A stretch of DNA of 64,000 nucleotides, taken from assembly GCF_022682495.2 (NCBI RefSeq), contig NC_071391.1:14297680-14361679 (forward strand), read 5' to 3'. Positions 55,891-64,000 of this stretch are shown piece by piece. Below the pieces are notes generated by a model. It did not search any database and was not told the origin of the DNA. It was given only the letters and a program-made list of their open reading frames with translations. Each line of letters opens with the position of its first letter. The stretch's first letter is position 1. The translations under genes were made by a program, and so were the position numbers. The DNA is from Desmodus rotundus (Eukaryota > Chordata > Mammalia > Chiroptera > Phyllostomidae).

Positions 55891-56478
55891 GAGAGTGCAG
55901 GATGCCTGCAGGCTTCGGCTCCCTGGAGTACGCATGCCTTCTCCCGGTTCACATCCACCCGATAGGAATCTAGATGTTGCTGTGAAGGGATTTTGCAGAT
56001 GGAATTAAAGTCCCAAATCATGAGTTGACTTCACAAAAGGAAGATTGTCCTCGAGGGCATATCCTGATTAGAGGAGGCCTTCAAAGGCACTGGGCCTTGA
56101 AGAGATGAGAAAGATCCAAAGCTTGAGGGGTTTTGATGTGCAAGGAGGTCTCCATTGCTGGCTTAGAAGATGGAGGAGCCACGCAGCTGGGACCTGAGAG
56201 GGACCTCTAAGAGCTAAGAGCAACCCCCACTGGCAGCAAGGGAGGAACTAATTTCTCCAACATCCTCATGAACTTGAAAGGGGACCCTGAACTCCAGGGG
56301 GGAAAGCAGCCTGGCCACCTCCTTGATTTCAGCCATGAGAGGCTCAGAGCCGAGGATGTAGCTAACCTGTGCCTGGACTCTTACTCTGTGGAAATTGGGA
56401 GATAATTAGTGCAGGCTGTTTGGGGCCACTAGTTTGTAGTAATGTGTTACTCAGTAATAGAAAACAAATACAGCATTT
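55891..56478 (+). mobile_element. MaLR/ERVL-type LTR nested in L2
   Basis: 'aggaatctagatgttgctgtgaagggattttgcagatggaattaaagt', 'tccattgctggcttagaagatggaggagccacgc' and 'ggccactagtttgtagtaatgtgttactcagtaatagaaaacaaataca' are MLT-type landmarks. It separates two parts of one L2. Confidence 0.7.
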
Positions 56479-56640
56479 TTTTTGTTTATCATCTTTCTCT
56501 CCCGCTAGAATGTGAGCTCCAGGATGGCAGAGATTTTGACCTGTTTTGTTGGGTGCTATATCCTCAGTGCTTAGCACAGTGCCTGCTATATAGTAGACGT
56601 TCAATAAATACTGGTTGAATAAATGAATGGCATGCTCCGG
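56479..56640 (+). repeat. L2 LINE, segment 3 (terminus)
   Basis: 'gctagaatgtgagctccaggatggcagagattttgacctgttttgttgggtgctatatcctcagtgcttagcacag' ending 'ataaatactggttgaataaatgaatg' is the canonical L2 3' end. Confidence 0.93.
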
Positions 56641-57354
56641 CATCAGCACAGCCTTGCCCTCCAGGAGTGTCCCGTTCACCAGAAGAGATACACCCCATCT
56701 GTAAATGACAAGGGGGAATGCTGAGTGCAGCTGGTTTGCTCTGTGTCCAGCCTGGCTGCCCAGTGACAGTTTGTAGTTCACAGCCCCTAACAAAGCCCTC
56801 CCCCTCCACCTCCTAGAGGGGCCTCGTGGAGATATCCGTGCACACCCTGGGAAAATAAAGCCGGCCTGGCCCCACCTTCCCCAGCTCTTGCCCTGAGGTT
56901 GCCTGGGGAAGCCTGGCCACCCTGTGATTGTTCTGTGCTGAGAAGGGAGCCTCTCGAACACCTACCTAAGTAATGAATCTATTAAAATGACCGCGATAAA
57001 TCCCGGTGTCACAGCGAGGTGTGAGGGAAGGGGGTCTCTGCTGTGTTTCATTCATTTAGATTTCAAAGCCCGAGTCATGTTGCTTCACAGACACAATGAT
57101 AATGAGCCTGCGTGTGGTCTGGCTCCCGGGGAACAGCCAGCATGTAGATGCCTGTGAGGAGGCTGCTGCTCCCGAAACCCAGCAGCCCTGGTGAGGGACT
57201 AGCTGGCGTGGCCCTTTGGATGTGGTGGGTCAGGGTATAGGGGGTGTTTGGGGAGCGCATTCTCGACCCCGCCTCTGAGATTTCCAGGTCTCCCCCCAGA
57301 CTCTCACCTCCCACCCCAGCTAAGCAGGGCTTGGAGCCGGAAGCCAAGGACCTG
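56641..57354. other. Unique sequence with AT-rich block
   Basis: 'gtaatgaatctattaaaatgaccgcgataaatcccgg' (56968-57005) and 'cacaatgataatgagcc' (57091) form a possible conserved element. No gene seen. Confidence 0.3.
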
Positions 57355-57490
57355 AGAGTTTAGAGCAGGAAGGGATCATAGAGATCCTTCATTTTACAGT
57401 TGCAACCGAGAGACCACAGAAGGCGAGATTTGCCTGAGGTCACACAGCAAGTCAGAGGCAGAGCCAAGACTGAAACCCAGGCTCCTCCCA
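57355..57490 (-). repeat. MIR-type SINE
   Basis: 'cattttacagttgcaaccgagagaccacagaaggcgagatttgcctgaggtcacacagcaagtcagaggcagagcc'. Confidence 0.8.
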
Positions 57491-57639
57491 CCGTGACCAC
57501 GTGGTTTTCTGCTTCCTTGAGGGTGTCTGGGTTAACCTCACTCCGCAGAGGGGAACAAGCTCTCCACTGCCAACCCTCCAAAGGTCTGTTTGCAGTCTTT
57601 GAGACCAGGTCTAGGGGCGGAGGCTGCACTAAGAAACCA

Positions 57640-57770
57640 GATTGTGGAAGAAGCTTAGATATCATGAACCTCCCAGACTCCCATTTACAGGCGAGGAACT
57701 GAGGTCTCGTGAGGAACAGCACTGGCCAAGGCCTCCTGGCAGGTCAGGGCTGAGAAGCTAGATCCCCAGT
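57640..57770 (-). repeat. MIR-type fragment
   Basis: 'cccatttacaggcgaggaactgaggtctcgtgaggaacagcactggcc'. Confidence 0.6.
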
Positions 57771-58500
57771 TCCTGGAGGTTGCTACCTCCCTAACTTACC
57801 TCTGAATCCTTTGAAGGAGCTGGTGGGGAGGGCACTCTAGATGGGGGGTCAGCATCCAGAGGTGGGGGTGAGCAGCTGAGTACAGGCTCAGTGTGGCAGA
57901 GCCCAGGGCTCTGGAAGTGGGAGCTAGAGAGGCCACAGGACTGGGGCTTGGTGGGGGCATCCTCAGCATCCGTTAGAGGAGCTGAGGAAGAGGAGAGGCC
58001 ATTAAGCACCGATCTGCTCCTGGCTGGCAGGCAAAGTCCCTATGAGATGGGGGTCTTGGTGGGGTTGGGTGGGGGGTGAGTGAGGCCATTGCCTCAGTTC
58101 TGCCCTAGCACCACGCCTCCCTTTCCTGCCCCACGGGTAGGCTGCTGACACAGGGTGGGAGCACCTAGTATTGGAGAGGAGGACACGTGGGGACTGCCTC
58201 TGAAGTGTTGGATTTCTCTCTCCTTTGCTGCTGACCAGACCACATGCCTGACATCAAGTTCAGTTCCCTGTGGGTTAGTTGCAGCAGGCAGGGAGCCCCT
58301 GTCCCCACTTCCCCCTCCAAATCCTTTTGGGGCTACGCATTGTGGGGTTGGCCCTCTGGCCAGATAGGACGTCAGTGCGGGAAAAATCATCTTGGGTCAT
58401 AAAACCCCTTAACAGAAGGCCCTGGACTTGGTGAGGCCCGTGGTCACAGCCTTCCCAGGAGCACAGGCCCCTTAGTGGTACCTGCCTTCCCACTCTTGCC
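57771..58500. other. Unique sequence
   Basis: No feature seen. Confidence 0.4.
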
Positions 58501-58509
58501 TTCTCCACT

Positions 58510-58650
58510 CGGACAGTGATTATAATTTAAAATCCATTGACTGAGAAAGCACCCAGTGGCTGAAGACCTCTAGGAATTCAGCCGTGTTTTAATAGGAATT
58601 TGTATTTACTGGTCCTAATTGCATCTACAACACTTGGGGGAAAAGAACAA
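58510..58650. promoter_or_regulatory. Candidate conserved element
   Basis: 'gattataatttaaaatccattgactgag', 'gttttaataggaatttgtatttactggtcctaattgcatctac' is AT-rich and repeat-free in a GC-rich setting. Function inferred. Confidence 0.3.
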
Positions 58651-58794
58651 CCCACCGGTGTGCTGGGCCTGGTTTAGTCTCTGGACGCCGGCTCGGGGCA
58701 CTTAGGGACTGGGGTTCCTACAATTGCCCCTTACTCTCCATGCCCCTGGCTTGAGAATTTTCCAGATCATTGTCCTTTTCTTTCTCTCCTGGGA

Positions 58795-58885
58795 ATGCTC
58801 GCAGTGGCTGGTGTCACAGGTGGGCGAAACGGTATTTATTATTCCCATTTCAAAGGTGAGGAAACTGAGGTCCAAAGCCTGCTCT
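58795..58885 (-). repeat. MIR fragment
   Basis: 'gtatttattattcccatttcaaaggtgaggaaactgaggtcc'. Confidence 0.85.
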
Positions 58886-58924
58886 TTCCTCAGAATGCTC
58901 TGCCCTCCTTCCGGGAACCCAAAC

Positions 58925-59095
58925 GGTTTTTGGTAATAGATGAATAATCCCAGACTCTCTGGTCTTTATCCTGGCTCCCCCAACGTCTCTGGGCCTCAGT
59001 GTCCTTATCTTTACACTGGGGGTACTACTATAGCCACTTTGTAGGCTTGTGTGAGGACCAAAGGCATTGGTATACATAAATGCACAGGAAATATT
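58925..59095 (+). repeat. MIR SINE
   Basis: 'cgtctctgggcctcagtgtccttatctttacactgggggtac' and 'gcttgtgtgaggacc'. Confidence 0.8.
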
Positions 59096-59180
59096 CGCTA
59101 TTGTCAACATCACCACCGTGGCTGGCAGTGGCGCCAGAGCAGAGTCCTGTTGGCGAGGGCAGCCCAGCCAAGCCACTGTC

Positions 59181-59223
59181 CTCCCCACCCCCCGCCCTGC
59201 CCCCGCCGCCCCCCACTCCCCCA
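59181..59223 (-). other. G-quadruplex-prone tract
   Basis: The plus strand has five C-runs of at least three within 43 bases. The minus strand therefore has the G-runs for a stable intramolecular quadruplex. No promoter or exon is visible next to it. Confidence 0.7.
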
Positions 59224-59329
59224 TCTCCTTGGGTCCAATTGAATCTGAAAACAATGAACCAGCTCCAGTAAGTGTTTTCAGTCTGACAATCAGGGGAGGG
59301 TAAAAAAGGAAAGAGAGAAAAGAGACGGA

Positions 59330-59545
59330 GCCCAAATTGTTTTCTTCAGGGAGAAAGAAATCTCATTTGGAGGCGCACTCCGTGGCAGGGAGACGGCGGT
59401 GCCAGGTGTAATACCGGATCTGTCCGTCTCCGTGCAGCTCCGGAACTGCTGCTGGCATTTCTAGCAAGAAGCGCCACGAACCCACTCCCTATAATATTCT
59501 AATTAAAGGGCTGTTATTCATATGGGAGGCACCTTGGCCAAGTGA
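59330..59545. promoter_or_regulatory. Candidate conserved element
   Basis: Repeat-free block with CpGs ('gacggcggtgccaggtgtaatacc', 'gaagcgccacgaaccc') and 'ataatattctaattaaagggctgttattcatatggg' (59501-59525). Mixed CpG and homeodomain-like content suits an enhancer. Conservation not tested. Confidence 0.35.
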
Positions 59546-59626
59546 CAGGCTGGTGGCTGACAGTGTCCCGGGCCAGGCTGGGAGCAGAGGCTGGGGGCAG
59601 GAGGGGCTGGCTGCCAACTCCCCACC

Positions 59627-59705
59627 ACCCACTTCTCTGCCTGCTGCCCGCTGCCCACTGCCCACTGCCCCCGGCCCTGCCCATTGCCTGCTGTCTGCTG
59701 CTCAC
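59627..59705. repeat. Cryptic CTGCCCA/CTGCC minisatellite
   Basis: Imperfect heptamers CTGCCCA, CTGCCCG and CTGCCTG in tandem. Confidence 0.8.
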
Positions 59706-59857
59706 CCCAGGCCTGAGCTGAGTTGCTGGGGAGTGTCAGGGCCAGGGGGCTCTCCTAGTGTGCCCAGGCAACTTGAGCCACTGGGAAGCAGGAGGTGGGG
59801 TGGGGATTAGGGAGACGGGCTGGGGGAGCTCAGCAGGGTGGAGAGATGGGGGACAAA

Positions 59858-59935
59858 CAGCAGAGAGAGAGAGAGGGTGAGGGGAGCAAAGGAAAAAGAA
59901 GGAGCAGGAGGAGAAAAGGGACAGAAGCTGAGCAC
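59858..59935. repeat. Purine-rich (GA/GGAGAA) tract
   Basis: Nearly pure purine on the plus strand with (GA)6 near 59863. The long minus-strand frame across it (59807-60421) is Ser/Pro-rich because of this bias. Confidence 0.8.
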
Positions 59936-60354
59936 CCAGTGGGTGCCAGACCCCGGCCCCTGTGTCCCGTGTCCTACTGATGGCATATCCCAGAACAAAA
60001 GTGAAGATGTAAAAGAGGGGGCTCTGGAGGAAATAAGCTGGGGGCCTCTGGGGGAAACAAGCGAACCCAGGGTGTCTCTCCTTCCCCTCTTTGGAAATAT
60101 GAAGGGACTCCTGAGAGCAACCTCCTCCTCCAGGCAGTCCCTCCATGTTCCTCCACGTTTGGACCTTGGGTTTGAGGCAGGTGTCCCACAGTGAGGTGGA
60201 GCATTGAAGGTGAGTCCAGGTATGATCCTGGCGTTTTCTGCCTTCAATCTGGGGCCTTCATTCTCTCGTCTGCAAATGGGGCTTGTGGGCTCTTTCCACT
60301 CGGCCCCAAAAGATGGCTGTGAGGATCCCACGAAGTGATGGTGGAAGCAACACC

Positions 60355-60480
60355 AGCTGCATAATTTGAAGGACTCATTGCACAATGAAAATATAAGATT
60401 CCTGTTAAAAAAAAACCCCATGATTAAAGAACTTCAAGATAGCAATAGTAGAGCATTAATGTTAGCAGGGGCCTTGGTGA
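60355..60480. repeat. Unnamed old dispersed repeat
   Basis: 'aaggactcattgcacaatgaaaatataagattcctgtt' and 'aaagaacttcaagatagcaatagtagagcattaatgtt' have the look of a common mammalian fossil repeat. I cannot name the family. Confidence 0.35.
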
Positions 60481-61469
60481 CCATACAGGTCACAAGACCG
60501 CGAAGCTGGCTCTGCTTAGCAGGGGTGTGGAAGAGCAGGAAAGCCCTCCGCTCACCTGATGCCTGGGCACAGGGCTGGCTGCACGTGGGCTTGTGGTGAA
60601 GCCAGGGAGACCAGTGTCAACCTAAGAACGTCCAACCCTGTAAAGGATTTTTATTTGAGCCAAAATAATGACAATGCAGGGAAGCAAGAGTTTTGCAGTT
60701 TCTTTCCTGCACTTGGAATGCAGGAGGAACTGAAGGAAGATTACATGAAGGTAGGGGAAGTAGCGTGGGAGTGGATTACAGGACAGTTTCAAGATTATGA
60801 GCTCTATTTATTTAGGGTGGTTATCTTCCGAGGGGTCTGAAAAAGAGGCTTTTCAGAGGTGTGTTAACCTAGATGCACTAAAACACTGGATAAGCCTTGC
60901 TTAAGGCAAAGAGAAATTTTTTACAGAAGAGGTTTAGGGCCTGAGGTGTGACCACCTACCATGACCTGCCCACTTGGGCACATATAATCAGATCACGTTG
61001 CCAGGTTACTTTTGGTTAGATTTATTACAGCACCCCCTTTGCATCCACAACAGGAAGCCTTCAGTGGTGGATTCTGGGTGGGGCAGGGGGGATAGGGAAC
61101 GATGGGTTCTTTGGGGGTGCCGGTTTTAGAAGGGCTGAGGAACCAGGAGATGGCATGCATGAGCACAAGCCCAGAGTTCCCACAGTCCCCTGGGAAGACC
61201 TCACCACTTTGTCTGCCCCAGGCCTGCCTCTCAGCTCCAACAGGGCCAAGGTCTCTCTGGGTGACCTGGACCCCTGGTCCAGCTGAGGGTTGAGAAGATT
61301 GCAGCCCAGCTGATGCGCTGTGATTACAGCCAGGGAGAGACCCTGTGCCAGAGGACCCAGTTAAGCTGTGCCTGAACTAGAGAAGAGTAACAACTGTGAG
61401 ATATTAAACGTGGCCTGTTTTAAGCTGCTAAATTTTGGGGTAATCCTAATATATCCCACAATAGTAATA
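60481..61469. other. Unique sequence
   Basis: No feature seen. Confidence 0.4.
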
Positions 61470-61680
61470 ACAATAGGGCTTATTATTCACTCATTCACTC
61501 TAGACTTTAGTCATCTATCCTTCCACTCATTCGTTCATTCACTGAACCAACGACTGTCCACTCAGCACTCACCGTGTAGCAGGCGCCAAGATCATTACTG
61601 TGAACACGTGACATGTGAACTGCACTTCACAGTTTACAGAGGGTCCCCTTGTGTACATTTATGCTCACACCTAAGCTGAA
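61470..61680 (-). repeat. MIR/L2-type end with ATTC repeats
   Basis: 'cactcattcgttcattcactgaaccaacgactgtccactcagcactcaccgtgtagcaggcgcc'. Confidence 0.6.
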
Positions 61681-62149
61681 GGAGCTCCCAAGGCCCCTCA
61701 GGCTCTCCTTCCTGACCAAGGCCAGCAGCTAAGGGTGCTGGGCCTAGTTTGCACCCCCTCTTATCCTGTTTGGTCCCATGTACTGGATTACAGTCAGGTT
61801 TGTTTAAGCCTAGCATGACCAGGAATGTTGGAGTGGGTTGGTTTCTAAGTCTCATGTACCCAAAGATTCAAGGGTGAGAATCAGAACCTTCTAGGCTACT
61901 TCACAGAAGAGGCATCTAAAGTCCCTATCTGGCTCCAGGGAGTGATTTTCCTAGACTCTACACTTCTGCGGCACTAGTTTGAGAGATGTAGGGTCTTGGA
62001 GGGTGTGTGTACAGGGAGTGGTCTTCCCACTTGCCTGGAGCTCCTTGGATGTGAAGGAGAGGGCACTGGTTTGGCTCAGCCCCATTCCTGACCCACATTG
62101 ACACAAACCTGGGAGATGAGGTCGGGCTAAGATGCCATCAGTTAGATAC
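61681..62149. other. Unique sequence
   Basis: No feature seen. Confidence 0.4.
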
Positions 62150-62640
62150 TTCAAGCAACAGGCAGCAGAAGAACCAACTATGACGAACATAAACGATAAA
62201 GAAAATGTATTATCTCATGAGATAAGATGTTCCAGGGCTGAGTTGCTTAATTTGTAACTCAATATTACCCAAGGCCATGAATCACTCAAGGCCATGCATG
62301 GTTCTTTCCTTTTTCTTATTCTGGAACCCTCGGAATGGACCATTCCCTCATGGTCATAAGGTGGCTGCGACTGCTCCGTGCATCACAGCCTCACATAGCT
62401 GCAACCAGAGGCAGCAAATGACCTGCTTCCTGTTGCTCATTTCTTCTTAAGAGCATGGAGACCTTTCCCAGAAGTTCACTGGCAAAATTCCTCTCTCATT
62501 TTGCTGGCCAGAATTGTGGCACAAGCTCTCTGTCCCCAACAAAGCACTGTCACTGGGGTTACTGGGACTGTCTTAGACCAATGATGATTCACTCCCTGAT
62601 GCCAGGAGGGGCTCAGCTATTCTTGGCCTCTGAACAACAC
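62150..62640 (-). mobile_element. Probable ERVL/MaLR-type LTR remnant
   Basis: 'gaaaatgtattatctcatgagataagatgttccaggg', 'cccagaagttcactggcaaaattcctctctcattttgctggccagaattg' follow the order seen at 10560 and 27440. Confidence 0.55.
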
Positions 62641-62899
62641 TGGGCTCTGTTAGCAAGGAAGCTCCACACTGCCTTGCCTGCTTTTCCTATCCCTCCCCAT
62701 CCCATGCTGGGCCTCAGCCATTAGAAAACCTCTCACAACACCACACCCAGGCTCCTCCCCTCTGGTCAGCCAAGGACAGGGAAGTACCAGGGCTTTGAGA
62801 CAGAGGGCCCAGTGTGGGCCTGAGCTCTGGGCTGACGCAGGACCTTGTCACTCTCTAGCCCGCAAATCCCTGCCTGGACCGCTGATCTCAGAGCTCCCC

Positions 62900-63010
62900 T
62901 GGCCCCAACCCATCACAGAACTCACTCCTGCTAACAGTTCCATTGTGTTTACTGGGCTCTGTCCTGAAATCCTCACATACGTTAATTATTCTTTACGACT
63001 GTAGAAGTAA
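62900..63010 (-). repeat. MIR fragment
   Basis: 'ttccattgtgtttactgggctctgtcctgaaatcctcacatacgttaattattc'. Confidence 0.6.
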
Positions 63011-63274
63011 TTCCATTCTTACGCTCATCTGTTAGAGCAGGGGGTGGAGAAGAGAGGCAGACCTTGTAGCCAGGACTTGGTGGAACCTGGATGTGTGGAC
63101 CAGGTAGTCTGGCTGCAGAATCTTTCCCCTCAAGTACAGCCCTAAACTGCCTCCTGGTCCTGGCTCTGTCCCTCAGCACAGGTCCCTGAGTCACAGACTT
63201 TCCAGGCTGGGGGGGCCTTAGAGGTCTGATGAGGGGGCACTGGGGCCAGGTGAAGAAGGTGTGGAGCTGTGTAC

Positions 63275-63412
63275 GGAAGGGCCCAGGGCCCCTCTGAGCC
63301 TCGGTTTCTTGGGTTGAAAGGCAATCAGATGCCTACGTCAAAAGGGCTTTGTGAGAATGAGAGAAAACGCATGGAGACGGTAGCATATACACAACTAGTC
63401 CATGCTCAGTAA
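63275..63412 (+). repeat. MIR 3' half
   Basis: 'ctctgagcctcggtttcttgggttg ... gctttgtgagaatgagagaaaacgcatgg ... gtccatgctcagtaactaatagcc'. Confidence 0.7.
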
Positions 63413-63414
63413 CT

Positions 63415-63605
63415 AATAGCCATTATGTGAAGCTAGACAGAACGGAGCTTAACTTCTAGCTGCAAGATTTATGAGCCGTGTGACCCCGGGCAAGTCACTT
63501 TACCTCTCTTATTCTGTAGTGTCTTCATCTGCAAGTGTTGACCCTGTAGGGCTGTGCTGAGGATTAAATGAGATAATGCCAAGGAAAGTGCTCCTCAAAT
63601 ATGCA
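63415..63605 (+). repeat. MIR SINE
   Basis: 'agccgtgtgaccccgggcaagtcactttacctctcttattctg' and 'gctgtgctgaggattaaatgagataatgcc'. Confidence 0.95.
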
Positions 63606-63629
63606 GGATCACACCGATCCCTCGTGGAC

Positions 63630-63863
63630 TGGTCACTTTTTTAAAAAGATTTTATTTATTTACTTTTAGAGAGAGGGGAAGGGAAGGAGAAAGAGAAACA
63701 TTGGTGCGGGAGAGAAACATCGATTGGCTACCTCCCATATGTGCCTCCACCAGAGACCGAACTTGCAACCCAGGCATGTGCCCTGACCGGGAATCAAACT
63801 GGGAACCTTCCACTTTGTGGGACAATGTCCCACCAACTGAGCCACACTGTTCAGGGTTGGTCA
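63630..63863 (-). mobile_element. VES SINE, antisense, near full length
   Basis: The minus strand carries the CAGTGTGGCTCAGTTGGTGG head, B-box-like GTTTGATTCCCGGTCAGGGC and the pyrimidine/A tail. Short flanking repeats TGGTCA (63630-63635 and 63858-63863) are the likely target duplication. The head is more diverged than in the 21.7-kb copy. Confidence 0.92.
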
Positions 63864-64000
63864 GCTCTTTTCTGCCTTGTCCCTTCTGTCGAAGCTTCTT
63901 GTCTCACTCTTTCCTTGCTGCTCCCTGCTTGCCAAGGGTCTCAGTGGATGCTAGCTACTGTCATCTGTCCATGTGTCCATCCATGATTCATTCAACAAAT
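63864..64000. other. Window end, no gene seen
   Basis: The last 25 bases ('tccatgattcattcaacaaat') look like the start of an antisense L2/MIR copy that continues outside the window. Confidence 0.4.

Noticed and set aside
56362..56961. 199-codon minus-strand frame
   Set aside because: It runs antisense across an LTR and the L2 terminus, with no domain.
59807..60421. 204-codon minus-strand frame
   Set aside because: Length comes from the purine-rich tract at 59858-59935; composition is Ser/Pro-biased, and competing frames cover the other strand.

Overview
The window is mammalian nuclear DNA, most likely from an insectivorous-type bat (microbat; the Yangochiroptera are the best guess). The diagnostic evidence is four copies of the tRNA-derived VES SINE family (window start, 21.7 kb, 31.4 kb and 63.6 kb), a half-LINE (HAL1-type) L1 relative with bat-like 5' and 3' ends at 36.1-38.1 kb, and a short non-autonomous mariner at 9.24 kb. 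These sit among old eutherian repeats: MIR, L2, L3/CR1, L1M, MaLR/ERVL-type LTRs, MER5-like and MER1-like hAT elements. Family names come from recognising the sequence by eye, not from a search.

No complete host protein-coding gene is visible. The predicted reading frames are short (nearly all under 200 codons), overlap on both strands and mostly lie in repeats or low-complexity sequence. The only long frame with clear protein homology is the retroelement ORF1 at 36806-37645, which has a premature stop. One stretch (41917-42313) has a splice-acceptor-like start, an open frame, a stop and AATAAA, so it could be a terminal exon of an unidentified gene or lncRNA. The window therefore looks intergenic or intronic.

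Layout: 0-5 kb holds a VES fragment, a hAT remnant, a CCCT/TTCC microsatellite, an antisense L1M and a MER5-like piece. 5-10 kb has an X-box palindrome, a CpG-dense island in AT-rich sequence, an LTR, MIRs and the mariner MITE. 10-17 kb has LTRs, antisense L1M and an L3/CR1 retroposon interrupted by an antisense MLT1-type LTR. 17-26 kb has a degenerate tRNA-Ile, a second X-box segment, L2s, a VES with clean target duplications and MIRs. 26-36 kb has candidate conserved elements, L2/MIR copies, a VES, an LTR and L1M. 36-38 kb is the HAL1 element, inserted into an older antisense L2. 38-48 kb is MIR/L2-rich and contains a perfect 19-bp hairpin at 40.6 kb and the candidate exon. 48-64 kb has L2/MIR, ERVL-type LTRs, a multiply nested L2 at 55.4-56.6 kb, G-quadruplex-prone sequence, candidate regulatory elements and a final VES.

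No genes here cooperate in a pathway. The readable biology is the layered history of retroposon and transposon insertions, plus scattered AT-rich, homeodomain-motif-bearing unique blocks that could be distal enhancers. Conservation cannot be tested from one sequence, so those regulatory calls are tentative.
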